DNA of 46,581 bases from BM520 sp964474455 (GCA_964474455.1 CAYYSU010000021.1:1-46581), one strand, 5' to 3'. Positions 1-8,497 are shown, counted from the first letter of the stretch. The notes: a model not told the origin generated them from the sequence alone. Numbers and translations are program-made.

Positions 1-56
1 ACTTGTAAAAACATACAATTGTAAAGTTTAGCGACGCCCTATTTTTCATTTTCCCC

Positions 57-3053
57 CTACCCCGCCTCATTCATCTTCTTAAAAATGCGGTGCATGTAGA
101 AGTCTTTTACCAGGTCGCCGAAATCTTTGTCGCCGAGGATCTTCTCGAAGATCTCCTGGTTCTGATCCATGCGCGCGACCAAACGATCTAAAAAACGGTC
201 GTCGAAGGCGAATTTGAAGGTGTCGAGCTTGTTGACTTTGGCTTGCGACTGCAGGGTCACGTCTTGCATGAGCTCTTCTTCGATCTGGTCGAAGTAGAGT
301 TTATCGGCTTCCTCGAATTCGGTGCCGAAACGGTCGTTCAATACGTTGATGATCTCTGAAAGCTTCGCTTCTTCTTCCTTTGCTCGCTTTAACCCTGCTT
401 CCGTTATGCCGCTCAACGGATCTTCTTCTCCCGGATTCAGGTTGATGGATCCCTCTTTTATCTTCTGCAACCGGTAGTATTCCAATGCCACTTCGTCGTC
501 AAGGTGCAATGCTTCGGAGAGCTCACGTTTTGGCAGACGGGTTTGTAACAGCTTGGCATAGGCAAAGAACTTCTCCAGCTCGGTATCGGTGAAGGGCATG
601 ATCTGCGCAAAGAAGGAGTAGAGGTTTGTCCAGGTACGTAATCCTTTTTTGAATTTGTCCTGATCCTCTTCCTTGTCAATGGCTTTATAGCGCTCCACTG
701 CCGGATCGGTAAATGAATAGAGGTGCTTCTGCATCTTTGCGCTGTTCATATTAGCGTTGGGATCAAAATAGACTCTCGCAAAACTGTCGATCTCCGAATC
801 CCAGTACACCTGCTTTTCGTCCAGGCTATTTTTCAGGTCGTAGAGGTGATTTATTTCAACTTCCTCCTCTACAGTGGTCTTCTCGTAATATGGCTGGAAA
901 GATTCGAAGATGGTTGCACGGTCGTTGACAAAATCCAGCACAAAGGTGTCTTCTTTCCCTTGCTGGATTCTGTTGAGTCGTGAAAGGATTTGTACTGCCA
1001 ATACCCCGGATAATTTCTTATCCACGTACATGGTGTGGAGCAACGGTTGATCAAAGCCGGTCTGGTACTTATTGGCTACGATGAGGATTTTATATTCGTT
1101 CTTATCGAAAATCTGAGGTAGCTCTTTCTCTCCGTAACCGGTCAGTTGTGGTTCGGAAACGCCATCAGGAGCGTTGTCATCGATCACTTTCCCTGAAAAT
1201 GCGACCAGGATCTTGATCTCTTTGGTGTAGCCTTTCTCTTCGATGTATCGGTTAAACTCTTCAAAATAACGCTTGGCATGAAGGCGTGAGCCACATACCA
1301 GCATTGCTTTGGCTTTACCTCCAATTTTTGCTGATACTACGCGACGGAAATGCTCGATGATGATCTCTGCTTTCTGTGCCAGGTTATGGGGATGCAAGGA
1401 GACATATTTCCCGATTGCTTTTGCTGCTTTCTTCTTATTTAGGTCGGGGTCATCTTCGATGGCTTTGGTGAGACGATAGTAGAGTTCGTAAGTGGTATAA
1501 TTCTGCAGCACATCCAGAATAAACCCCTCCTCTATCGCCTGACGCATGGAGTAAAGGTGAAACGGTTCCGGTTTTCCCTGATTGTTTTTATGCCCAAATA
1601 CCTGTAGTGTTTTGTATTTGGGTGTTGCGGTAAATGCAAAGAAGGAGATGTTGGGTTGCTGACCGCGTGCCGCTGCTGATTTCTCAATCTGCTCACGCAC
1701 AAAATCATCACCGGTATAGTCATCCTGTTGATCATCTTCAACTGCGTCATCCAGCGATTTTGCTGCCAGCACCTCTTTCATCTTCTTGCTGGCTTCTCCG
1801 CCCTGTGAGCTGTGCGCTTCATCCACAATAATGGCATATCTCCGCTCCGGAAGATCTTCTACCTTGTCGATTACAAAGGGAAACTTCTGCAGTGTGGTAA
1901 TGATGATGTTGGTTCCTGCTCCCAGCGCGAGAGCAAGCTGGTTGCTGTCTTTATCAATCTTCTGCACTACTCCCGACTTATGCTCAAACTGGTAGATGGT
2001 GTTTTGAAGCTGCTGATCCAACACACGACGGTCGGTAACAACGATAACGGAATCAAAAACGCGTTCGTCCTTTGCGTTGTGCAGACTGGAAAGACGGTAT
2101 GCCATCCATGCTATGGAGTTACTCTTGCCTGAACCGGCAGAGTGTTGCACCAGATAGTTTTTCCCTGCTCCGGAATCATAAACATCACTACAAATGGAGC
2201 GTACGGCATCCAGCTGATGAAATCGTGGAAAGATCATCTTCTCATTCTTCTTAACCTGCCCATCCAACTCAAACTCCTCAACCTGTAGATGCACAAATCG
2301 TTGCAGAATCTCCATCCAGCTATCTTTAACAAAGATCTCTTCCCAGAGGTATGATGTACGATACCCATTAGGGTTGGGGGGATTGCCTTTGCCTTTATTG
2401 TAGCCTTTGTTGAATGGCAGCCAATAGGTCTTCTTAGCGGAAAGTTTTGTTGCCATGAACACTTCATCCTGGTCGATGGCAAAGTGTACCAGCGACCGTT
2501 TTTTAAATGCGAACAGAATTTCTGTTGTTTCACGCGTATTGCTGTACTGGCGGCGTGCATTGTTCACATCTTGTCCGGTAAACTGGTTTTTTAGCTCCAG
2601 CGTTGCAACGGGAATACCGTTTAACGAGAGCACCACATCCACAGAGTTCGTGTTTTTATAGCTGTAGTAAATCTGACGATAGACAACCAACCGGTTTTTA
2701 TCGTACAGCTGCTGAGCCTCGGGGTTCATGCCTGAAGCGGGATGGAAGTATGCCATCTGGAAACGCACGCCATAATCGGTAAAGCCGTTGCGCAGCACAT
2801 CCAGGCTGCCACGCAGATCCATCTCTTTATAAAGGCGTTGGATAAGTCTTTTTTTCACCTCTGCGCCGTGGATTCCAGCAATCTTTTCCCATTTCTTAGG
2901 TTGAGAATCCTGCAGGAAGGCAAATATTTCAGGAGTAAAGAGCCCATTCTCCGGGGAATAATCGTGTGCATCGCCGAATGTGTATCCTCCTTTTTCGATG
3001 AGGGAGTTCACGATTGCGGTTTCAAAGGTATTTTCGGTGGTAATTAGAGGCAT
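57..3053 (-). CDS. hsdR: Type I restriction enzyme, R (helicase-nuclease) subunit
   Basis: This is the motor and nuclease subunit of a type I restriction complex, which translocates and cuts DNA lacking the cognate methylation. Numbered from an upstream in-frame TTG at 3071, the N-terminal nuclease fold shows D145 and the E-L-K triad at 159-161. The helicase has Walker A (HSAGSGKS, about 310-317), a DEAH box (about 417-420), FTATP, and a motif VI region reading SRLNRIQQG. The C-terminal region is the usual helical, HsdM-contacting part. About 1000 residues is normal for the family. I place the start at the ATG at 3053 (998 aa) because the TTG at 3071 has no visible ribosome binding site. It lies 30 nt after the toxin gene and is separated from hsdM/hsdS by the SIR2-like and toxin-antitoxin genes. 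It appears intact. Confidence 0.95.
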   Translation of the reverse strand: MPLITTENTFETAIVNSLIEKGGYTFGDAHDYSPENGLFTPEIFAFLQDSQPKKWEKIAGIHGAEVKKRLIQRLYKEMDLRGSLDVLRNGFTDYGVRFQMAYFHPASGMNPEAQQLYDKNRLVVYRQIYYSYKNTNSVDVVLSLNGIPVATLELKNQFTGQDVNNARRQYSNTRETTEILFAFKKRSLVHFAIDQDEVFMATKLSAKKTYWLPFNKGYNKGKGNPPNPNGYRTSYLWEEIFVKDSWMEILQRFVHLQVEEFELDGQVKKNEKMIFPRFHQLDAVRSICSDVYDSGAGKNYLVQHSAGSGKSNSIAWMAYRLSSLHNAKDERVFDSVIVVTDRRVLDQQLQNTIYQFEHKSGVVQKIDKDSNQLALALGAGTNIIITTLQKFPFVIDKVEDLPERRYAIIVDEAHSSQGGEASKKMKEVLAAKSLDDAVEDDQQDDYTGDDFVREQIEKSAAARGQQPNISFFAFTATPKYKTLQVFGHKNNQGKPEPFHLYSMRQAIEEGFILDVLQNYTTYELYYRLTKAIEDDPDLNKKKAAKAIGKYVSLHPHNLAQKAEIIIEHFRRVVSAKIGGKAKAMLVCGSRLHAKRYFEEFNRYIEEKGYTKEIKILVAFSGKVIDDNAPDGVSEPQLTGYGEKELPQIFDKNEYKILIVANKYQTGFDQPLLHTMYVDKKLSGVLAVQILSRLNRIQQGKEDTFVLDFVNDRATIFESFQPYYEKTTVEEEVEINHLYDLKNSLDEKQVYWDSEIDSFARVYFDPNANMNSAKMQKHLYSFTDPAVERYKAIDKEEDQDKFKKGLRTWTNLYSFFAQIMPFTDTELEKFFAYAKLLQTRLPKRELSEALHLDDEVALEYYRLQKIKEGSINLNPGEEDPLSGITEAGLKRAKEEEAKLSEIINVLNDRFGTEFEEADKLYFDQIEEELMQDVTLQSQAKVNKLDTFKFAFDDRFLDRLVARMDQNQEIFEKILGDKDFGDLVKDFYMHRIFKKMNEAG

Positions 3054-3083
3054 TGGTTTAAGTTTTGTCAAATATACAATATT

Positions 3084-3371
3084 CTATGATAAGTCGTGTA
3101 TATCTTGCCTGCCAACAATTATCATTATTTCAACCGTTTCATCTACTATCCTATAATAAATGGAATCGACACCACATACACACCGCCTATAACCTGGTTT
3201 TATATAATCCACAGCTTCAAATGAATAAGGTCGTTGAGCGATAATGTCAAAATAATCAAAAAACGTTTCAAAATACTTATCCGCTTGAGCCATACCAAAT
3301 TTCCCGACTCCATAATGATGAATTCTTATGAGATCACTCTTTGCAGCCTTGCTTACTCTATAATTCGCCAT
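3084..3371 (-). CDS. ParE/RelE-family toxin of a type II toxin-antitoxin pair
   Basis: A 95-residue basic protein with the RelE/ParE fold signature. It has an N-terminal segment with SKAAKSDLIRI, a middle F-I-A-Q-R-P-Y motif, a Y-R-R-C stretch, and a C-terminal strand ending in IIVGRQD. Members of this family either poison gyrase (ParE) or cleave ribosome-bound mRNA (RelE). The 'IxxxP' segment followed by 'GYRRxxxGxxxIYYRI' is more ParE-like, but the target cannot be read from sequence. The start codon overlaps the end of the antitoxin gene by 14 nt, the usual antitoxin-first, translationally coupled order. hsdR follows within 30 nt, so toxin and restriction subunit may share a transcript. 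Confidence 0.87.
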   Translation of the reverse strand: MANYRVSKAAKSDLIRIHHYGVGKFGMAQADKYFETFFDYFDIIAQRPYSFEAVDYIKPGYRRCVCGVDSIYYRIVDETVEIMIIVGRQDIHDLS

Positions 3372-3603
3372 TCAGCAAAGACTTTGATTGGTTAAGAATT
3401 TGTTCTTTGGAATCCGTTGTGAAACCGCTGTTTTCGGCTTTTTCCAGTTTTGCTCTTATCCAGTCGATTTCAATTTGTTGATTCCGGGCTTGCCGAATAA
3501 GGTCATTTACGAGTTCACTTTTGCTGGAGTACTCTTTATTGTCCACCTGCATTTTCAACCATTTGTCGTTGGGTTCGGTGAAAGAGATGCTTTGTCGTGC
3601 CAT
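3358..3603 (-). CDS. ParD-like ribbon-helix-helix antitoxin
   Basis: An 81-residue protein. Its N-terminus (MARQSISFTEPNDKWLK) fits the beta-strand of a ribbon-helix-helix DNA-binding domain, followed by a helix-turn-helix stretch with SSKSELVNDLIRQA. The charged C-terminal half would wrap the toxin. In this family the antitoxin neutralises its toxin and, as a dimer, represses its own promoter. The stop overlaps the toxin start by 14 nt. Upstream lie a perfect 12-bp palindrome and two copies of a 12-bp direct repeat that could be its operators. The ATG at 3603 gives the full RHH strand, so the start is well supported. Confidence 0.85.
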   Translation of the reverse strand: MARQSISFTEPNDKWLKMQVDNKEYSSKSELVNDLIRQARNQQIEIDWIRAKLEKAENSGFTTDSKEQILNQSKSLLNGEL

Positions 3604-3605
3604 AG

Positions 3606-3658
3606 TTACAAGTATTTGGTGTAAATTTACATCAACATTGAACCAATTACAAGTATTT
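3606..3658 (-). promoter_or_regulatory. Candidate operator region of the toxin-antitoxin pair
   Basis: Just upstream of the antitoxin ATG is the perfect palindrome TGTAAATTTACA (3620-3631). It is flanked by two identical 12-bp direct repeats on the plus strand, TTACAAGTATTT at 3606-3617 and 3647-3658. Ribbon-helix-helix antitoxins bind such repeated or palindromic sites. The binding role is inferred; the repeats are seen directly. Confidence 0.45.
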
Positions 3659-3689
3659 CATTTCATTAATATCTTTTGATAAAAAGGAA

Positions 3690-3729
3690 CACGGGGTTAC
3701 ACTGGGGAATCACGGGGTTTCGCGGAGGA
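3690..3729. repeat. Imperfect direct repeat, two copies of about 19 bp
   Basis: Copy one (3690-3708) and copy two (3711-3729) both begin CACGGGGTT and end with a G-rich run to GGA, with a period of 21 nt. They sit in the gene-free gap. The composition, rich in CACGGGG and CGCGGAG, is unlike the AT-rich surroundings and may mark a dispersed intergenic element. That identification is inference. Confidence 0.4.
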
Positions 3730-3980
3730 TTAATACACAAACCTAATTTTAATGCTGCTTGAAGCTTGTGTCTATTTTAGGTTTAGAAATATCTGTCGTA
3801 GTGCAATCAATTGTGTGGGTAATATTGTGATGGCGTCTTTTGATCGACAGTATCTTTTTTGATGGTGAACGAAGAGAAAAGAGGTTAACAACTGACTATC
3901 AACATATAACGCTATTTCTATTTCGATTTATTTTTCGTTTCTTTTTTTTTCTGCCAGTAAAATTCTCCAATTGGGCTTAT

Positions 3981-4013
3981 AAAAAAAGAAGACCCGTGAG
4001 CAGATCTAACGGG
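3981..4013 (-). terminator. Possible rho-independent terminator after the SIR2-like gene
   Basis: Read on the minus strand, CCCGT (4013-4009) pairs with ACGGG (3997-3993) across an 11-nt loop. This is followed by TCTTC and a run of seven T (3987-3981). It lies about 50 nt past the SIR2-like stop. The stem is only 5 bp, so the call is tentative. If real, the toxin-antitoxin pair and hsdR would need their own promoter. Confidence 0.4.
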
Positions 4014-4064
4014 ATGCAACACAGGTACAGTTGGCATAAAAGTACAAATACTATTGAACGAAAA

Positions 4065-5170
4065 TCACTTCTTACCACAATTTTCCCAAAAATATTTTAT
4101 ATCATATAGGAAAACATTTTTATTACACAACAACGTGCTTACAGCATCTGGCTCATTTTCATCATAATAATAAAATTCGATAGAATCAATACCTTCATTA
4201 TCGTTAATTGCTTTAAAAATATGATCGTCATTGTTTGGAGAAAGTCCCATGAGAGTAACACTACCCATAATTTTTGATAAGGATGACAGAGCATAATCAT
4301 CAGAGACACCCAAATTTGGAGATTCTGATTTCAATTTAACCCCTGTGAATAGATTTCTCACTAACGGGTCAGATGAATTCTTTAATTTATCCATTTGAGA
4401 CCTTAAATCAGGTCTGTTATTATAGCTCTCTGCAAATTTTTCCAATGCCTGGTTCGCAAGCTGCTGCATTTCACTTTTACTTTGCTTCTGAGCACCTGAA
4501 TATTCGGTCAAAGCTGTTGAGAATAAATGTTCATATCCTGTAATTACAGGAGATTGATCAACAGGTCTATCAGGTAGCATATTTCTCAAACTTTTTCTAT
4601 CATATACTTCATCTAACACATGGAATGCACCATGCAAATAGAATACTTCCTTATGGGTTGCCAATTCAAGGTTATTGTCATAATTTGTTGTAAATATATT
4701 GTCAAATGCTTTTAAAACCTTCACAAAATAATCAGGAAAGCTTCTGAAAATATTCAAAACCTTCCCTTTGTTAAAAATTGAATCCAGGAATAACCGACGT
4801 AGTAGTTCCTTTATGTCATGTCTATCAGGATTATTTATGTTCTCTTTTCTACAATAGAGTTCACTTAGAAAGTAATAATCCTCAAAACCAATTTCACTAA
4901 TATGCACAACATCCTCGTATCTTTTTTTATCTGATTAAGACTATCTAGTTCTCCTTTCAGTGTAGCATAGGCATCAAACCTACCACTAATAAATTCAGGA
5001 AGAGTATTAAAAAGCAGATTAACCCAGATTCCAGCCTCCTCACCATAAACCCTTGGATCAAAGCTTCTTTCAGTAACAGTGGTCAAAGCCCGATCAATAA
5101 TACTTTTATTGGTATTCTCAGCTCCTCCAAACTGAATATTGATTCCGTTTCCTATGATAATACTCCTCAT
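4065..5170 (-). pseudogene. SIR2-like (NADase-type) gene, split by a frame change at an A7 run
   Basis: Two frames together encode one 368-residue SIR2-like protein. Frame one (ATG at 5170) carries the nucleotide-binding start SIIIGNGINIQFGG (3-16). The reading frame changes at an A7 run, plus-strand T7 at 4922-4928. Frame two continues through TTNYD (161-165), LHG (179-181) and GLSPNNDDHI (309-318), numbered as if joined. These match the SIR2-like fold of bacterial antiphage NADases. Read in frame from 5170, translation stops after 101 aa. Restoring the frame needs eight A, or a -1 slip on A-AAA-AAA. The start lies 8 nt after hsdS, with AGGA overlapping its stop codon, so it is translationally coupled. 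The gene is visibly more AT-rich than hsdM. It could be a decayed gene, a phase-variable one, a programmed frameshift or an assembly error; sequence alone cannot decide. Confidence 0.75.
4922..4928 (-). other. A7 homopolymer at the SIR2-like frame break
   Basis: On the coding strand the codons read ATA AAA AAA GAT, which forms a classic X-XXY-YYZ slippery heptamer (A-AAA-AAA). A -1 shift here joins frame one to frame two exactly within the SIR2-like domain. Runs of this length are also hot spots for replication slippage and sequencing error. Confidence 0.7.
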
Positions 5171-5178
5171 ACTTATTC

Positions 5179-6501
5179 CTATTGAAATCCTTCATGGACT
5201 TTTACCTTTCCTGTGACTACATCGCTGATTAATGAAGAGCGATATTCAGTTAATAGACTTATCTCTTTATTGATTTTATCTTTTTGTTTTTTAAACTTGT
5301 CTAGATGTAATTTAATATGTGACATAATTCCGTCTTGTTCCTTCATTGGAGCTACAGCAATAATAATTGGGTCTAACATACTGAATGATATCGCGGGCAT
5401 GGCACTTCCAGACATTTCAAGTTGGAAATACCAATATAGATTTGATAAAAAATGATACAAGAATTCATTTTTTATGATATCTTGCCTACTGCGGATTGAG
5501 AATAAGTTATTTGCGATAACTCCTTCTAATCCCCTCACTACTTTACCTGCTGATGCACCGTATCGAACCATAATTACATCATTATGATATACATAGTTCA
5601 CTTTTGACTTTAAGAAATCAACATACCTATAATCCTCTGAGTTCTTTGTATAGTTTTCAATTCGAATAAACAGTTTTGAATTTTGAAAATATTCTTTTTT
5701 TTGATCTCCTAGTGGAACTTGATTTCCTTGGGTTAACTCGCAAATTCTCTTCATTCTTATAAGCTCCCAATGCGCCGGCACTTCACCCAGCCAGGGGATT
5801 CCACTGTCTTTCATCGGGGCGTCGGGGTTGATGCCTTTGGTGACGGCGTGGTTGATGATGGCGGTCTTCTCCTCCTCATACAGCTCCAGCAACCGCTTCT
5901 TCTTCGCTATCAAGGCATCGATCTCTGCGATCTTCCGATCAAGGTAGTTGGCGATGGCGTCTTGTTCGGGGAGAGGTGGGAATATTAGCGCAGTATCTTT
6001 CAATATTTGCTGCGTAATACTATACACTTTTATACCAGAAACCCGACTTCTTATTTGTGATCTATATTGCAATGAATCAACAAAATATGCAACATATTTA
6101 TAATTACAATCTGTTTTCAACTTTGCCACAATAGTATGGTATCCTGCGAAGGTTGGAGTATCACTATCTAAACAAGTAAAGTTTCCTGAGCCTTCAAAAT
6201 CTTCGGACGTGTCAGCAAAGACAAAATCACCCTTTTTCAACAAGGATTTTTTACCTGAATCGAGATATTCAATATCAACACACTTCAATGGATGAATTTC
6301 AGGAGAAACAGAAAATCCAAACCTGGAATGAATCTCACCATAACTAACACAAGGAATTCCCTCTTTTTTTAAATCTGACTTTGTTATTGGTAAGCCTCGT
6401 GAAAATTCGAAAGTATGATTGAATCTTTTTACATCCCAATGCTCAGGAATCTCCCCAATCCACTCTACACCCGAATCCTTATATTTCTCGTATCGTTCCA
6501 T
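5179..6501 (-). CDS. hsdS: Type I restriction-modification specificity subunit
   Basis: A 440-residue DNA-recognition subunit that sets the bipartite target of the methylase and restriction complex. It has two half-repeats. Each opens with the family signature: SGVEWIGEIPEHW near residue 11, and SGIPWLGEVPAHW near 233. Each target-recognition domain is followed by a conserved helical spacer. The first includes LPEQDAIANYLDRKIAEIDA and the second MKEQDGIMSHIKLHLDKF. The recognition domains are AT-rich relative to the spacers, as usual for these fast-exchanging parts. The start ATG overlaps the hsdM stop by one base (TAATG), indicating translational coupling. No second, silent hsdS copy or inverted repeats for shuffling were seen nearby. 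Confidence 0.95.
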   Translation of the reverse strand: MERYEKYKDSGVEWIGEIPEHWDVKRFNHTFEFSRGLPITKSDLKKEGIPCVSYGEIHSRFGFSVSPEIHPLKCVDIEYLDSGKKSLLKKGDFVFADTSEDFEGSGNFTCLDSDTPTFAGYHTIVAKLKTDCNYKYVAYFVDSLQYRSQIRSRVSGIKVYSITQQILKDTALIFPPLPEQDAIANYLDRKIAEIDALIAKKKRLLELYEEEKTAIINHAVTKGINPDAPMKDSGIPWLGEVPAHWELIRMKRICELTQGNQVPLGDQKKEYFQNSKLFIRIENYTKNSEDYRYVDFLKSKVNYVYHNDVIMVRYGASAGKVVRGLEGVIANNLFSIRSRQDIIKNEFLYHFLSNLYWYFQLEMSGSAMPAISFSMLDPIIIAVAPMKEQDGIMSHIKLHLDKFKKQKDKINKEISLLTEYRSSLISDVVTGKVKVHEGFQ

Positions 6502-8465
6502 TAGTCCAGCACATTTTTTACCGACTCCAGAGTATCCTCTTCCAGCGCCAGAATATCGGCTCGAATCTCTTCCAGCGATCGCAATGGCTTGAACTCATAG
6601 AAGTACTTGGTGAAATTTATTTCGTATCCCACTTTTGTTTTCGATTTCTCTATCCAGGCGTCGGGAAGATGGGGTTGCACTTCGCGGGTGAAGTATTGTT
6701 CTATGGTTTGGGGGGTGAATTCAGCGGTTAGAGACGCACGGCCCTCAGATTCAGCGGTTAGAGACGCACGGCCCTCAGATTCAGCGGTTAGAGACGCACG
6801 GCCCTCAGATTCAGCGGTTAGAGACGCACGGCGGTGCGTCTTTACCGGGAGAGGATTCGGTGAATTGGAAACCGCTGAGTTGTCATTTATAGACTTTGTT
6901 TGTACAAGGAAGGGGATGTTTTCATAATCGCGCTTCGAGGTGTCGGGCTTGGGGTTGCCTTTGCGGTCGGTAACGATCTTTCCATCTTCTATCAATGGCT
7001 GCTCTACTACTATGCGCCAATACCCGAAGTATTCGTTGGGGTAGATTTTGGAGTTTTCGTTCTCCACAAAATCGCCGTAGAGCTGTGTGATGTATCCGAT
7101 GCCTTTATCGTTGCCGTTCTCCACAATTCTTTTTCGCTTGTTGCCCAGGCTGCGATCCATTTTCTGCCAGAAACGGTTTACGACCAGCTTGCCCTCTTTT
7201 ATGAGTTCTTCATCTTTTGCTCCGGTGGCATTGATAAGCTGTACTTTGCCTCTGCGCTTTGCCTCTTTCTTGTTGGTGATGATCCAGATATAGGTGGCGA
7301 TGCCGGTGTTGTAGAAGAGCTGGTCAGGAAGTGCGACAATAGCTTCCAGCCAGTCGTTTTCAATAATCCATTTACGTATATTACTCTCACCACTATCGGC
7401 AGCACCGGAAAAGAGAGGTGAACCGTTAAATACAATCCCAATGCGTGTGCCTGTGGGCTTCATCTTGGAGATCATATGCTGCAGGAAAAGGAAAGAACCG
7501 TCGTTGATCCGGGGCAATCCTGCACCAAAACGTCCGCTCATCCCTTTATTTTCATACTCTGCCTTAATAACCTTCTGCGCTTTCTTCCACTCCACACCAA
7601 AGGGAGGGTTGGAGAGCATGTAGTCAAATTTCTCATTCTCCAGTCCATCCACCAGAAAGGTATTCCCGAACTTCACATTCCCGGGGTTTTCCCCTTTAAT
7701 TAGCATATCCGATTTACAGATGGCATAGGATTCGGGGTTTATCTCCTGCCCAAAGAGTTTCAGGTCAGCATCGGGGTTTAGTTCATTAACATACTGATCA
7801 GCTACAGAGAGCATTCCACCGGAACCGCAGGCAGGGTCGTACATTGTTTTCACAATCCCTTTCTGTGTCAGGATTTCACGGTCTTCGACAAAGAGCAGGT
7901 TTACCATCAGGCGGATTACTTCACGAGGCGTAAAGTGCTCCCCTGCCGTTTCATTGGACTGCTCAGAGAATCTGCGGATAAGGTCTTCAAACACATAGCC
8001 CATCTCCATGGAGTCCATATTGGCAAGATCCACCTCCTGGAAGCTTTTCACCACCTGGAAGAGGATGTCAGCCTGCGGGTCGTCCATGCGGTCGATCTGG
8101 TCATCGAAGTTAAAATACTCTATTATTGCGCGCGCACTGGCAGAAAAACCGTTGATATAATTGCGTAAGTTCAGTCCGATATTTTCCGGGTCGGCGATAA
8201 GGCTGTCGAAATCGAAGCGGCTATGGTTATGGAAATTATAACCGGCAACCTTATTGAGCGCCACATCCATGGCAGCCTCACTCATTCCCTTCACCTTGGG
8301 ATATTTATCCATCACCTTTTGCTTGGTAGGCTGGAGGATACAATCCAGACGACGCAGTACGGTCAGAGGCAGAATCACCTTTCCATAGTCAGACTGTTTG
8401 TAGTCGCCACGCAGCAGCTCGGCGATTCGCCAAATTAGGTCTACATTCGTTTTATAATTGGTCAT
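6501..8465 (-). CDS. hsdM: Type I restriction-modification methyltransferase subunit
   Basis: An N6-adenine DNA methyltransferase that works with HsdS to protect host DNA. The N-terminal helical domain (about 1-150) precedes the catalytic domain, with the SAM-binding motif DPACGSGGM (210-218) and catalytic NPPFG (286-290). The C-terminal segment PDAWIEKSKTKVGYEINF is typical of the family. At 654 aa it is longer than relatives because of about 60 extra residues (roughly 520-584) between RDYENIP and the C-terminal part. Most of this extra stretch is the 10-residue repeat ASLTAESEGR, created by an inserted DNA repeat that kept the frame. The catalytic motifs are intact, and the insertion falls in a linker, so activity is plausible. 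The ATG at 8465 is preceded by a good Bacteroidota promoter. Confidence 0.95.
   Translation of the reverse strand: MTNYKTNVDLIWRIAELLRGDYKQSDYGKVILPLTVLRRLDCILQPTKQKVMDKYPKVKGMSEAAMDVALNKVAGYNFHNHSRFDFDSLIADPENIGLNLRNYINGFSASARAIIEYFNFDDQIDRMDDPQADILFQVVKSFQEVDLANMDSMEMGYVFEDLIRRFSEQSNETAGEHFTPREVIRLMVNLLFVEDREILTQKGIVKTMYDPACGSGGMLSVADQYVNELNPDADLKLFGQEINPESYAICKSDMLIKGENPGNVKFGNTFLVDGLENEKFDYMLSNPPFGVEWKKAQKVIKAEYENKGMSGRFGAGLPRINDGSFLFLQHMISKMKPTGTRIGIVFNGSPLFSGAADSGESNIRKWIIENDWLEAIVALPDQLFYNTGIATYIWIITNKKEAKRRGKVQLINATGAKDEELIKEGKLVVNRFWQKMDRSLGNKRKRIVENGNDKGIGYITQLYGDFVENENSKIYPNEYFGYWRIVVEQPLIEDGKIVTDRKGNPKPDTSKRDYENIPFLVQTKSINDNSAVSNSPNPLPVKTHRRASLTAESEGRASLTAESEGRASLTAESEGRASLTAEFTPQTIEQYFTREVQPHLPDAWIEKSKTKVGYEINFTKYFYEFKPLRSLEEIRADILALEEDTLESVKNVLD
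6721..6832. repeat. 30-bp tandem repeat inside hsdM (3 full copies plus 22 bp)
   Basis: Identical 30-nt units start at 6721, 6751 and 6781. A fourth, starting at 6811, matches for 22 nt and then runs into a palindrome. There are no differing spacers, so this is a tandem repeat and not a CRISPR array. Because 30 is divisible by three, copy-number change adds or removes ten residues without breaking hsdM. Confidence 0.95.
6815..6849. repeat. Palindromic (REP-like) element inside hsdM
   Basis: The core AGACGCAC-GGCG-GTGCGTCT forms an 8-bp perfect stem with a 4-nt loop. It extends outward imperfectly through GGTTAG on one side and TTTACC on the other. An outer 9-bp inverted repeat, TCAGCGGTT (6721-6729) and AACCGCTGA (6870-6878), encloses the whole insertion. 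This is the structure of a dispersed palindromic element. That it is dispersed in this genome is inference. Confidence 0.75.
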
Positions 8466-8497
8466 TATTGTGTTATGGTATTATTTGATTGAGGTAA

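Larger units (their letters stand above)
3604..4064. other. 461-nt gene-poor gap inside the restriction locus
   Basis: There is no convincing gene between the SIR2-like stop and the antitoxin start. The stretch holds the toxin-antitoxin operator candidates (3606-3658), an imperfect 21-nt-period direct repeat (3690-3729) and a terminator-like hairpin (3981-4013). An 89-codon plus-strand reading frame (3840-4109) is low-complexity and overlaps the SIR2-like gene, so it was not accepted. The gap may be the scar of a lost or inserted cassette. Confidence 0.5.

Noticed and set aside
3840..4109. 89-codon plus-strand reading frame
   Set aside because: Low-complexity Phe/Arg-rich peptide with no family resemblance. 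It overlaps the end of the SIR2-like gene and has no ribosome binding site or promoter.
6721..6840. Possible CRISPR array (30-bp repeats)
   Set aside because: The units are directly abutting with no variable spacers, and they lie in frame within hsdM. It is a tandem repeat.
6900..7421. 173-codon plus-strand reading frame
   Set aside because: Antisense shadow of the conserved hsdM coding region; the translation has no recognisable domain.
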